Below are positions 27,991 through 36,488 of a stretch of DNA of 44,317 bases, piece after piece (the stretch's first letter is position 1; each line of letters begins with the position of its first letter). A program made the translations under genes and the position numbers. The notes under the pieces are model-generated. The model was not told where the DNA came from, searched no databases, and saw only the letters and a program-made list of their open reading frames with translations. This DNA is from Flavicella sediminum (GTDB lineage Bacteria > Bacteroidota > Bacteroidia > Flavobacteriales > Flavobacteriaceae), in the NCBI RefSeq assembly GCF_006381105.1, contig NZ_VDET01000027.1, positions 1 through 44,317 of the forward strand. The letters are read 5' to 3'.

Positions 27991-29544
27991 CTAGTTTTGA
28001 ATAGCACATTTTTCTGCACATTTTTCTCCATCGATGGCTGCTGAAATAATTCCACCAGCATAGCCTGCACCTTCTCCACAAGGATACAATCCTTTAATTT
28101 GTGGATGCTGCAAGGTATCACTTTCTCTAGGTATTCTTACTGGAGATGAAGTTCTAGACTCTGGCGCATGCACCACCGCTTCATTGGTTAAATAGCCATG
28201 CATAGATTTTCCGAATTGCTTGAATCCATTTTGTAAGGTTTTGTAAATAAAATCAGGAAATACTTCTGATAGTTCTACAGAAGTTGTTCCGGGCTGGTAA
28301 GAGGTCTTTGGAATTTCTGAAGATCTTTTACCTTCCGTAAAATCGACTAATTTTTGCGCGGGTACTTTTTGCGTTTTGCCTCCCAAATGCCAAGCGGTTT
28401 GTTCTATTTGTTTTTGAAATTCCATAGCTGCCAAAGGGCCGCGTTTGTGAAATTCGCCAAAATCCTGAATTTTTAATTCTACGGCAATTCCAGAATTTGA
28501 GGTAGGCTGATCTCTTTTTGAAGGTGACCAACCATTGGTTACTACTTCTCCTGGACTTGTAGCGCAAGGAGCGATAATCCCTCCTGGACACATACAAAAG
28601 GAATAGACACCTCTGTTTTTAACCTGCTTTACAATACTATAAGGAGCAGGAGGTAAGTGTTCACTTCTTATATCGCATTTGTATTGTATTTGATCAATAA
28701 GTGTTTGAGGATGCTCTACACGAACTCCTAAAGCAAAAGGTTTGGCTTCAATTAAAATATTTTTTTTATGCAATAATTCAAAAATATCTCTGGCAGAGTG
28801 TCCTGTGGCCAATATTAATTTAGAGGCATGAATAGTACTGCCGTCTTTTAATGCAACACCATCAATGCTGTTATTCTTTATCAATAGATCAGTCACTTTT
28901 GCCTCAAAGTGGACTTCGCCGCCATGTGCAATGATAGTCTCTCGCATGCTTGCAATAATCTTGGGCAATTTATTGGTTCCAATATGAGGATGTGCATCAA
29001 TTAAAATATTTTTAGTAGCGCCAAAAGCGACTAACAATTCTAATACAGCATTTACATCTCCACGTTTTTTTGAACGCGTGTATAATTTTCCGTCAGAATA
29101 AGTTCCTGCGCCTCCTTCACCAAAACAATAATTAGAATCTTCATCAACAAGATGAAATTTATTAAGTGCTGCTAAGTCTCTTCTCCTTGCTCGCACATCT
29201 TTTCCTCGTTCTAATACAACGGGTTTTAAGCCTTTTTCAATTAATTTTAAAGCGGCAAATAAACCTGCTGGTCCAGCACCTACAATTAGCACACTTTCTT
29301 TTGTGCTTACGTTCGGGTAATTGGGTAAATCAGGTAAAACTTCTTCAAAATCTTCCTTGATATAAACAGCGACTTTTAAATTTATTTTGACAGATCTTTG
29401 TCTTGCATCGATAGATCGTTTTAAAATTTCTACATGCTTAATGTCATCAAAAGGAACTTTTAATTTAAAGGCGACTTCTCTTTTTAGTAAAGTATCGGTA
29501 ACCGCAACTTTAGGTTTGACTTGTAATTGTAACTCTTGTGGCAT
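27991..29544 (-). CDS. FAD-dependent oxidoreductase (COG2509 type)
   Basis: This 517-residue flavoprotein has a leading domain of about 80 residues, then the FAD-binding GAGPAG at 89-94 with ERG at 112-114. Further conserved parts are CFGEGGAGTYSDGKLYTR, LATGHSARDIF, VYSFCMCPGGIIAPC and LYPCGEGAGYAGGI. This matches the large uncharacterised COG2509 family related to HI0933/BaiN-type dehydrogenases. The substrate is unknown. It lies 101 nt upstream of dapF and 44 nt downstream of the porin gene. Confidence 0.87.
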   Translation of the reverse strand: MPQELQLQVKPKVAVTDTLLKREVAFKLKVPFDDIKHVEILKRSIDARQRSVKINLKVAVYIKEDFEEVLPDLPNYPNVSTKESVLIVGAGPAGLFAALKLIEKGLKPVVLERGKDVRARRRDLAALNKFHLVDEDSNYCFGEGGAGTYSDGKLYTRSKKRGDVNAVLELLVAFGATKNILIDAHPHIGTNKLPKIIASMRETIIAHGGEVHFEAKVTDLLIKNNSIDGVALKDGSTIHASKLILATGHSARDIFELLHKKNILIEAKPFALGVRVEHPQTLIDQIQYKCDIRSEHLPPAPYSIVKQVKNRGVYSFCMCPGGIIAPCATSPGEVVTNGWSPSKRDQPTSNSGIAVELKIQDFGEFHKRGPLAAMEFQKQIEQTAWHLGGKTQKVPAQKLVDFTEGKRSSEIPKTSYQPGTTSVELSEVFPDFIYKTLQNGFKQFGKSMHGYLTNEAVVHAPESRTSSPVRIPRESDTLQHPQIKGLYPCGEGAGYAGGIISAAIDGEKCAEKCAIQN

Positions 29545-29588
29545 TTTTTAATTTTTAAAGGAAACGATTGCTGATGATCGAAATAAAA

Positions 29589-31601
29589 TTAATTAAAGAA
29601 ATTCCATACAACGCCAAATCGTATAACAAAATCTCTATAAGGTGTATTGGGTGCTGAATAATATGTAGCTGAGCTAATTTTAGACAACACGTTTTCGGCT
29701 CTTAAAAATATACGGGTTCTTCTTATTTGCCCGTTTACAAAAAAGTCTAGGATTGGTTTTCCTCCAATAGATTGTGTGTCTTGAAGCATAAAATCTCCTA
29801 CAACGGCATTGTATTGATTTGCTTTGTATGCAGAAAAATAATTGGCAGTAACACCCGTTTGTAAAAACAAAGATCTCTTTTTAAAGAAGTAACTGGTGTA
29901 ATAAAAACTACTTCTTCCTACAGCAGTAGGAACTCTAAAAACAGAAGCTCCGTCTGCTACTTTTTGATAGAGTACAGTGGTGTTCAAAGCAAATTTACCG
30001 ACTTTAAATTCATTGTTTGCTTGTAATTTTAAATAATTGACGGTTCCGCCATATTGTGTGGCAGCTGTTTGTTCATCGGCATTAAAGTAGATGTAATTTT
30101 CTATTTGTGTAAGCGTAGCTGACGTATTGATCCATTTGGTTTTTATCTCAAATTTCAAATTTCTCGTGTCTACATTTTTAAAATCGTTGTACCAATTGTA
30201 AGCAATAAAATTACTTTGCAACAAGGTTTGTGTATAATCAGGTGCTCTAGAATTTAGTTGCAAGGAAGCAGAGACTTCTGTTCCGCTTTTATTTTTGTAA
30301 TAGGCTTTGGTATATAAATTGGTTCCTGATAAGCTGCCACCAATACTTTTTGTTGCTTCTGCATCAAAATAAATATTTTGAATAACGGCATTCCATTTAG
30401 CACCCAAGCTGATATTATTTCCTTTTAGGTAGGCGGGTATAGTTTGATTGTTATCAATAACAATGGCTTTGTAGCCTTGGAAATAATGTTGGTAATCTGC
30501 TAAAACTCTAAAATTTCCTAATATATAAGGAGAAGTAAAATCTAAATAAGCCTGATTGTTAACGGTTTTATTTGAGGTACGATCATTGGTGGTTGTTTTA
30601 AAGCTATCTCCAAAAAAATCGGTACTTGTATCAATATTGTATTTAAACTGTTTGGTTTCGTAGTTGAAGATATGTCCAATTTTTAAATTGGATATTTTTT
30701 GCGGCAGACTGTCGTTTGTTTTGAATAGTTTGTAGCTTTGATCAAAATAATATCTTTTTCCTACCAAATAACTGGTTCCACTTTCCAAGTTTACATCTAT
30801 TTTTCCACGATCGTCAAAATCGGCGACATTGTCTTCAAAATTAGAAACATGAGCGTCGGTGATTCCTCCGTTTTCTTGGTTTTCTATGGTTTGAGAAGCA
30901 ATGTGCATTCTTAAGTTATAGCGACTGTCTTTTGAGTCATAAGAAACAGTTCCTCTAAAATTTACATGGCTGCTTAATGAATTTCTGTAACTTCCTAAGG
31001 AACGCAAACCTCTATAGGAAAGTGATAAATTCAATCGGTCGTGTATATTAATGGCAATTCTAGAATCTAAAACCTGCCCCTGTTCCAAACCTGTTTTGTA
31101 CAAAAACTCTGAAGCAGGTGTGGGGAAACGGTAATATTTTATGTCTTCAACTTCGTAATAATTTATGTGTTTTGCTTTGGCTCCTAAGGAAGGGAAGATG
31201 TCATTGCTATTAAAATCGTAGGTTAAAGATGTATAGACTTGCCCCATGTTTTCATAGGAATGCAATCCAAATAAATCTTTACGCAAATAATTCATTTGGT
31301 ATTCTTTCTGAATAGTCAATGTGGTGTCTATAAGCGTGGTGTCGTTTAAATGCGAAATTATTTTATAATCCAAATAATTGGCTTTTCCTGACTCTTCATC
31401 TACTTTGTGCTTTTCTTCTTCTTTGGCTTTTTTTCTTGAAACTTTTCGGTATCGTGCTTTTAGGCTGTCTCTACTTTTTGTGTTTGCATTTTCAACTTTT
31501 TCTAAGTTGATGGTTGTAGGTTCTGCAATAGAATCTAATTCTTGGGCAAATACACCTGAGCAAAAAAATGAAAAAGTAAGAATTAATAAAAGATGCTTCA
31601 T
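29589..31601 (-). CDS. putative outer-membrane porin
   Basis: This 670-residue protein has the signal peptide MKHLLLILTFSFFCSGVFA and a long beta-rich body with many alternating aromatic strands, ending in VIRFGVVWNFFN, a typical C-terminal beta-signal with a terminal aromatic region. It fits the putative-porin family of Flavobacteriia. The start at 31601 is chosen because residues before it (to 31637) would precede the signal peptide. A charged linker EEEKHKVDEESGK lies near residue 60. Solute specificity is unknown. Confidence 0.82.
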   Translation of the reverse strand: MKHLLLILTFSFFCSGVFAQELDSIAEPTTINLEKVENANTKSRDSLKARYRKVSRKKAKEEEKHKVDEESGKANYLDYKIISHLNDTTLIDTTLTIQKEYQMNYLRKDLFGLHSYENMGQVYTSLTYDFNSNDIFPSLGAKAKHINYYEVEDIKYYRFPTPASEFLYKTGLEQGQVLDSRIAINIHDRLNLSLSYRGLRSLGSYRNSLSSHVNFRGTVSYDSKDSRYNLRMHIASQTIENQENGGITDAHVSNFEDNVADFDDRGKIDVNLESGTSYLVGKRYYFDQSYKLFKTNDSLPQKISNLKIGHIFNYETKQFKYNIDTSTDFFGDSFKTTTNDRTSNKTVNNQAYLDFTSPYILGNFRVLADYQHYFQGYKAIVIDNNQTIPAYLKGNNISLGAKWNAVIQNIYFDAEATKSIGGSLSGTNLYTKAYYKNKSGTEVSASLQLNSRAPDYTQTLLQSNFIAYNWYNDFKNVDTRNLKFEIKTKWINTSATLTQIENYIYFNADEQTAATQYGGTVNYLKLQANNEFKVGKFALNTTVLYQKVADGASVFRVPTAVGRSSFYYTSYFFKKRSLFLQTGVTANYFSAYKANQYNAVVGDFMLQDTQSIGGKPILDFFVNGQIRRTRIFLRAENVLSKISSATYYSAPNTPYRDFVIRFGVVWNFFN

Positions 31602-31657
31602 ATTTGTGGTAAGGCATTTGTAAAATACCCCTATCAATTTTTCAATAATTATGGAAG

Positions 31658-31665
31658 CAAAGGTA
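31658..31665 (-). promoter_or_regulatory. -7 element upstream of the porin gene
   Basis: TACCTTTG on the minus strand matches TAnnTTTG, 56 nt before the porin start. The -33 part is not evident. Confidence 0.35.
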
Positions 31666-31780
31666 AATTAATTATTGCGAATTAAAAGGGTTAAAAAAGT
31701 TGAATGTTTGTTAAGGTTTTTATCAAATATTCCAATCAGATACAAGTAAAAATTGCTCGTTTTAGTTTGATAAAAAAGCT

Positions 31781-31788
31781 TATTTTTG
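31781..31788 (+). promoter_or_regulatory. -7 element of rnhB
   Basis: TATTTTTG lies 17 nt before the ATG at 31806. It supports that start, because the in-frame ATG at 31704 would lie upstream of the promoter. Confidence 0.5.
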
Positions 31789-31805
31789 ACAACTTAATTT
31801 GTTGT

Positions 31806-32414
31806 ATGGCATTAGCAAAAAAGTTTTCGAAATTTAAATTAGAAGTCGGTACCGACGAGGCTGGAAGAGGTTGTTTGTCGGGACCAGTAGTTGCGGCTGC
31901 TGTTATTTTACCTGCTCGATTTTCACATCCTTTATTAGACGATTCGAAAAAACTAACGGAAAAACAACGGGAAATTTTAAGACCGATTATAGAAAAAAAA
32001 GCTTTGGCCTTTGGTGTTGGGATTGTAGATGAAAAAGAAATTGACAAAATAAATATTTTACAGGCTTCTATTTTGGCCATGCACAAATCTATAGAGGCCA
32101 TGGATGTGGTCCCTGAATTTATTATTGTGGATGGAAACAAATTCAAATCCTATAAAGACATTCCGCACGAAACCATTATAAAAGGAGATGGTAAATACCG
32201 AAGTATTGCCGCTGCTTCAGTGCTAGCAAAAACATACAGAGATGCTATTATGGAAGCCTTAGACAAAGAACATCCTGAGTATAATTGGAAAAAAAATAAA
32301 GGATATCCAACCAAAGAACACAGAACTGCCATTCGTGAAATGGGAAGTTGTTCATATCATAGAAAATCGTTTAGATTGTTGCCTGAAGGAGAAATTGCAA
32401 AAGAAAAAAACTAG
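31806..32414 (+). CDS. rnhB: ribonuclease HII
   Basis: This 202-residue endonuclease cuts RNA in RNA-DNA hybrids and removes misincorporated ribonucleotides. Active-site D and E are in VGTDEAGRGCLSGPVVAAAV, with DDSKKLTEKQRE and the later D in ASVLAKTYRDAIM. Starting at 31806 (MALAKKFSKF) gives the usual length; the longer frame from 31704 adds 34 residues with no family match. The 3' end overlaps the convergent GNAT gene by 4 nt. Confidence 0.95.
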   Translation: MALAKKFSKFKLEVGTDEAGRGCLSGPVVAAAVILPARFSHPLLDDSKKLTEKQREILRPIIEKKALAFGVGIVDEKEIDKINILQASILAMHKSIEAMDVVPEFIIVDGNKFKSYKDIPHETIIKGDGKYRSIAAASVLAKTYRDAIMEALDKEHPEYNWKKNKGYPTKEHRTAIREMGSCSYHRKSFRLLPEGEIAKEKN

Positions 32415-33004
32415 ATCAAATCTTTGAACAATTCAAATTTTAAATTGCGCCATTCTTCTTTAAGTATGCTATAATATACCGTAGTTCTTCTATGTCCGTC
32501 TAACATTAGGGTATGACTTCGAAGTTCGCCTTCAAAGGTAGCTCCAATTTTTTCTATTGCGCGCCTAGATTGTAAATTGCGACTGTCGGTTTTTAATTCA
32601 ATTCTTTCAAAGCCAAGATTTTCAAAAGCATATTGAAGTAATAAAAATTTACATTGTTTGTTGATTCCTTTTCCCTGTGCCGATTTATCTAACCAAGTCC
32701 ATCCAATTTCTAAACGCTTATCATGATTGGAAATATTTCCATAGGAAGTACTGCCAATATAAGTTTTCAATCGTTTGTCAAAAATAACAAAAGCATAACG
32801 TTGTTTATTTTCTCTACTGCTTAAGGCTTCTTGAATGTAAAATTGTAGATTTTCTTTATTGCCAAAAAGAGAAGGAGAATATTTTAATAAGTCGGGATGT
32901 TTTAAGGCAATAGGCACCAATTCTGTAAGGTGTTTTTCCTGAAGAGGAATTAACCGAATGAAATTATTTTCTAAAATGATATTTTCTTCGAAATTTAAAC
33001 CCAT
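32411..33004 (-). CDS. GNAT N-acetyltransferase (RimJ/RimL type)
   Basis: This 197-residue GNAT protein has LDKSAQGKGINKQCK as the acetyl-CoA loop and NLQSRRAIEKIGATFEGELR as the conserved C-terminal part, which matches the RimJ/RimL-like branch (Acetyltransf_3). The substrate is unknown. Its stop codon overlaps the stop of rnhB in opposite orientation. It is the second GNAT gene in the window and not closely similar to that at 26540. Confidence 0.85.
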   Translation of the reverse strand: MGLNFEENIILENNFIRLIPLQEKHLTELVPIALKHPDLLKYSPSLFGNKENLQFYIQEALSSRENKQRYAFVIFDKRLKTYIGSTSYGNISNHDKRLEIGWTWLDKSAQGKGINKQCKFLLLQYAFENLGFERIELKTDSRNLQSRRAIEKIGATFEGELRSHTLMLDGHRRTTVYYSILKEEWRNLKFELFKDLI

Positions 33005-33039
33005 AGTCTAACGAAGATAAGAATTTTAGTTCTTGAAAA

Positions 33040-33384
33040 CTAAAGTTCCTCTAGCGTAGAAGTTCCAACCGATTTGTCGCCAGAAGTCCATTGCCATTTT
33101 TCATGCAACAAGATTTTTCCATTGGCAAGAATTTCTGGAGTTGAAGTACAAATTCCGGTCATTAATTCTTTCTTCAAGTTTATTTGTTGGTAACTCATTT
33201 CAATGCTGCCATCAGTATTGACCAAACCTAATAATTCACCTTTGATAATAGTGCTGTCTGAATAGCTACAACTTAGAATAGTTCCGGTTTGCTGGTAATG
33301 AAAAATCATTTGAGTGCTTAGTGCTCCATTTTCAGAATTGGAACGCACTCTAAATTTTTTGTTGTGGTAATTTATGAAGGACAT
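33040..33384 (-). CDS. small beta-rich protein of unknown function (folP partner)
   Basis: This 114-residue cytoplasmic protein has no signal or membrane segment. Its repeated short strands (TGTILSCSYSDSTIIKGELL, DGSIEMSYQQINLKKELM, NGKILLHEKWQW) suggest a lipocalin- or MORN-like beta-sheet. Similar Flavobacteriia proteins carry the label n-acetylglutamate synthase, but nothing here resembles a GNAT or ArgA domain, so that label looks wrong. It starts inside folP (13-nt overlap) and is translationally coupled to it. Confidence 0.7.
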   Translation of the reverse strand: MSFINYHNKKFRVRSNSENGALSTQMIFHYQQTGTILSCSYSDSTIIKGELLGLVNTDGSIEMSYQQINLKKELMTGICTSTPEILANGKILLHEKWQWTSGDKSVGTSTLEEL

Positions 33385-34199
33385 AATTCTAAAATTTTGA
33401 TTGTTTCTACAGCCTCTTTAACATCGTGTACACGTAACAACTGACTTCCTTTTTGTAGCGCAATAGTATGTGCAACACTGGTGGCATTTAGCGCATCTTG
33501 AGCAGAAATATCCAAAGGTTTGTAAAGCATCGATTTTCTAGAAATTCCCGTAAGAATTGGGCAATCTAAACTTTGAAACAGGTCTAAGTTTTTTAGCAAT
33601 TCATAATTATCAGAGACTGATTTTCCAAAACCAAAACCAACATCAAAAATCAAATCGTGTAGCCCCATTTTTTTTAATTGAAAAGCTTTCTCAGAAAAAT
33701 CCTTTAAAATATCTTGGGTGATGTTTGAGTAGGTAGGGTTGTTTTGCATGGTTTGTGGTGTGCCCTGCATATGCATTAAAATATAAGGAACTTGCAATGA
33801 AACGGCGGTTTCAAACATGGCATCATCTGCATTTCCACCAGAAATATCGTTGATCATACAAGCACCTTTTTCAATACATTCTTTAGCTACTTTGTTTCTA
33901 AAAGTATCAATGGAAATTAAAATACTAGGAAAATGCTGTATCAGCAATTCTATAACAGGAACAATACGCTCTAGTTCCTCTTCTTCAGAAATATGCGTAG
34001 CACCAGGTCTAGAAGAATAAGCCCCAACATCAATAAAGCTAGCCCCTTCTATCAACATTTTTTCTACTTGTTTTAAAATACTTTCTGGCGCATTGTATTT
34101 GCCGCCATCAAAAAAAGAATCGGGAGTAATATTGAGGATTCCCATTACTTTTGGGGTTGCTAAATCAATTAAAGTGCCTTTGCAGTTGATAGTGCTCAT
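33372..34199 (-). CDS. folP: dihydropteroate synthase
   Basis: This 275-residue TIM-barrel enzyme of folate synthesis joins p-aminobenzoate to the pterin pyrophosphate and is the target of sulfonamides. Conserved loops are MGILNITPDSFFDGGKY near residue 19, GASFIDVGAYSSRPGA, ISIDTFR, DISGG, and FDVGFGFGKS. The last is slightly varied from the usual DPGIGFGK. It diverges from the DUF1599 gene and leads a two-gene unit with the small protein at 33040. Confidence 0.95.
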   Translation of the reverse strand: MSTINCKGTLIDLATPKVMGILNITPDSFFDGGKYNAPESILKQVEKMLIEGASFIDVGAYSSRPGATHISEEEELERIVPVIELLIQHFPSILISIDTFRNKVAKECIEKGACMINDISGGNADDAMFETAVSLQVPYILMHMQGTPQTMQNNPTYSNITQDILKDFSEKAFQLKKMGLHDLIFDVGFGFGKSVSDNYELLKNLDLFQSLDCPILTGISRKSMLYKPLDISAQDALNATSVAHTIALQKGSQLLRVHDVKEAVETIKILELCPS

Positions 34200-34330
34200 T
34201 TTAAGGGAGATAAAAAAACAGATTTCTATGGAATTTGATAAAGTTTTTTATAATTTCGTTTGCGTTATTTTTCTTCTGAAAAGGATAAAAAACAGAAGCG
34301 AAATTTACATAATTATTTTGAAACTTACCT

Positions 34331-34876
34331 ATGCAAAACACAGCTCAACAATACGATGCTATTATAGCCACTTGTAAAACTTTATTTGAAAATAAAATGA
34401 CCGATTATGGGAGCGCTTGGCGTATTTTACGTTTGGCATCTTTAACGGATCAAATTTTTATCAAAGCCCAAAGAATTCGTCAGTTGCAAGAAAACGCGAC
34501 TAGAAAGGTTGATGAAGGCGAGGTTTCTGAATTTATTGGAATTATCAATTATGCCATCATGGCGCTTATTCAAATTGAAAAAGGAATTGCCAACCAGCCA
34601 GATATTGATACCAAAGAAGCAGTTGCTTTGTATGAAAAACATATTGGGATTACAAAAAGCTTGATGGAAAACAAGAACCACGATTATGGGGAGGCTTGGA
34701 GAGATATGCGTGTAAGTTCATTGACCGATTTAATTTTACAGAAATTATTACGTGTCAAACAAATTGAAGATAATCAAGGGAAAACCTTAGTTTCGGAAGG
34801 AATTGACGCCAATTACCAAGACATGATTAATTATGCCATTTTTGCAATGATTCATTTAGGACAAGCAGAATTATAA
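34331..34876 (+). CDS. DUF1599 protein with two internal repeats
   Basis: This 181-residue soluble helical protein is built from two halves that match each other: ENKMTDYGSAWRILRLASLT (from about 19) with ENKNHDYGEAWRDMRVSSLT (from about 113), and INYAIMALIQI with INYAIFAMIHL. This is the DUF1599 (nucleotide-modification-associated type) family. The role is unknown; the duplicated DYG.AWR segments could form a pseudo-symmetric site. It diverges from folP and is followed after 19 nt by the acyltransferase gene. Confidence 0.85.
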   Translation: MQNTAQQYDAIIATCKTLFENKMTDYGSAWRILRLASLTDQIFIKAQRIRQLQENATRKVDEGEVSEFIGIINYAIMALIQIEKGIANQPDIDTKEAVALYEKHIGITKSLMENKNHDYGEAWRDMRVSSLTDLILQKLLRVKQIEDNQGKTLVSEGIDANYQDMINYAIFAMIHLGQAEL

Positions 34877-34895
34877 GATTTTACAAAAGTATTAA

Positions 34896-35420
34896 ATGAC
34901 ACAACTTCAGTATTTCAGTAAAGATTTGACAAAGATGCTTGGAAAGTATAAAATCCGTATACTTCATGTATGGATGAGTAGAGTGTTTTGGGGAATTTTT
35001 ATGTATAGATTTGAAAGAAGTTTGTTTTTAGTATTTAAAAAATACTATCCTATTTTAAGAGTTCCTTTTATTCCTCTGTTTTATATGATTCAAATGTATT
35101 CAAATGTAGACATTCATTATAAGGCCAGTATTAAAGGGGGACTGTTGGTTTTGCATCCTGCCTGTGGGGTGGTAATTTCAGGGCAATCTGTCATAGGAGA
35201 AAATTTATTATTGACAGGAGGTAATTTTATAGGATTAAAAAAGAGAGCAGAAAACGGCAATTTTTCTATTGGTGATAATTGCTATATGGGAGCCAATGCC
35301 ACTTTAATAGGTCCACTAATAATAGGCAATAATGTAAAGATTGGTGCTTCTGCATGTGTTACAAAATCTTTTGAAGCAGATAATATTGTGTTAGCTGGAG
35401 TTCCTGCTAAAGTCATGTAA
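34896..35420 (+). CDS. hexapeptide-repeat acyltransferase (serine acetyltransferase-like)
   Basis: This 174-residue left-handed beta-helix protein has the active-site region VLHPACGVVISGQSVIGENL and hexapeptide repeats through NCYMGANATLIGPLIIGNNV and IGASACVTKSF, ending in AGVPAKVM. The N-terminal 70 residues contain aromatic-rich helices, unlike classical CysE. It resembles the CysE-like transferases of polysaccharide gene clusters, which acetylate sugars, so O-acetylation of a glycan is as likely as cysteine synthesis. No cysteine gene is nearby. Confidence 0.75.
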   Translation: MTQLQYFSKDLTKMLGKYKIRILHVWMSRVFWGIFMYRFERSLFLVFKKYYPILRVPFIPLFYMIQMYSNVDIHYKASIKGGLLVLHPACGVVISGQSVIGENLLLTGGNFIGLKKRAENGNFSIGDNCYMGANATLIGPLIIGNNVKIGASACVTKSFEADNIVLAGVPAKVM

Positions 35421-35452
35421 TTTAGGTTTTAAATAATAATAAAAAATACGTT

Positions 35453-36427
35453 ATGAGAATATTAGTTTTTATCATAAGAATTTTAGTTTCCGCTACTTTT
35501 TTGTATTCTGGTTTTGTAAAATTGGTTGATCCTACGGGTTCTGCTTATAAATTTCAAGAATATTTTGGCGCAGATGTATTGAATATGGAATTTTTAATTC
35601 CCTATGCTTTGCCATTTTCAATTCTGTTGATATTGACAGAAATTATGCTAGGTGTTACTTTATTGATAGGTTACAAACGTAGAATAACGGTTTGGGCACT
35701 TTTTGGTATTACTTTGTTGTTTTTGTTTTTAACCTGGTATTCTGCCTATTATAATAAGGTAACAGATTGCGGCTGTTTTGGCGATGCTTTGAAATTAAGT
35801 ACCTGGGAAACCTTTTATAAAAATGTAGTTTTAATTGTTTTTATTTTATTCTTATTGGTGAAAAAAGGGGCTATTTACGCTATTTTTTCTGATAAGATTT
35901 TACGAAATATAACCATCGCTTTCTTTGTTGGTTTTTCTTATGTGGTTTATCATGTGTTGGTGCATTTACCAATTATCGATTTTAGAGCCTATGCGATTGG
36001 GAAAAATATTCAAGAGGGAATGGAGTTTGTTGATGGGAGTGATGAATTGCCACCAGTGCACGATTTTTTCTTAGAATCGGATGTAGATGGCGACTTAACA
36101 GATAAAATATTGTCGGCAGAAAAGGCCATGCTTGTTATTGCTTTTGATATAAACGAAAGTGACCAACAAGGTTTTGCAGCCTTGCAGGAAGTTGCTCAAA
36201 AAGCCAAAGAAAAAGGCTATTTGGTTTATGGAGTTTCTGCTTCTTCTACAAGTGATTTGGTACAGTTGCAAAAAGATCAAAATTTGCCTTTTGAATTTTT
36301 GTTTTGTGATGAAACGACTCTTAAAACAATTATTCGAGCCAATCCAGGAATTGTAACGCTAAACAAAGGTACCGTCGTCGGAAAATGGAATTGGATTGAT
36401 GCAGACGAAGTATTTGCTAGGGAATAA
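35453..36427 (+). CDS. DoxX-like/BT_3928-family membrane protein with thioredoxin-like C-terminus
   Basis: This 324-residue protein has four or five N-terminal membrane segments (about 4-20, 50-73, 78-97, 122-138, 150-170), a C106-x-C108 pair in TDCGCFGD as in MauE/DoxX-type proteins, and a soluble C-terminal part (about 215-324) with a thioredoxin-like pattern (AMLVIAFDINESD; LPFEFLFCDE) but no CxxC. The family is linked to redox roles in general; the exact role is unknown. It follows the acyltransferase gene by 32 nt. Confidence 0.8.
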   Translation: MRILVFIIRILVSATFLYSGFVKLVDPTGSAYKFQEYFGADVLNMEFLIPYALPFSILLILTEIMLGVTLLIGYKRRITVWALFGITLLFLFLTWYSAYYNKVTDCGCFGDALKLSTWETFYKNVVLIVFILFLLVKKGAIYAIFSDKILRNITIAFFVGFSYVVYHVLVHLPIIDFRAYAIGKNIQEGMEFVDGSDELPPVHDFFLESDVDGDLTDKILSAEKAMLVIAFDINESDQQGFAALQEVAQKAKEKGYLVYGVSASSTSDLVQLQKDQNLPFEFLFCDETTLKTIIRANPGIVTLNKGTVVGKWNWIDADEVFARE

Positions 36428-36488
36428 CTGCTTTTTTAAGGAGTATTGAGGAAAGGAATAAAAAGGTTATTTTTATAAAAACTAATTT

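Noticed and set aside
28328-28597. 89-residue minus-strand frame inside the FAD oxidoreductase gene
   Set aside because: It is fully inside a well-supported coding region in another frame, with an Arg/Ser-rich composition typical of a shadow frame.
31704-31805. Longer N-terminus of RNase HII
   Set aside because: The 34 extra residues have no family match, lie upstream of a -7 promoter element, and would make the enzyme longer than its relatives.
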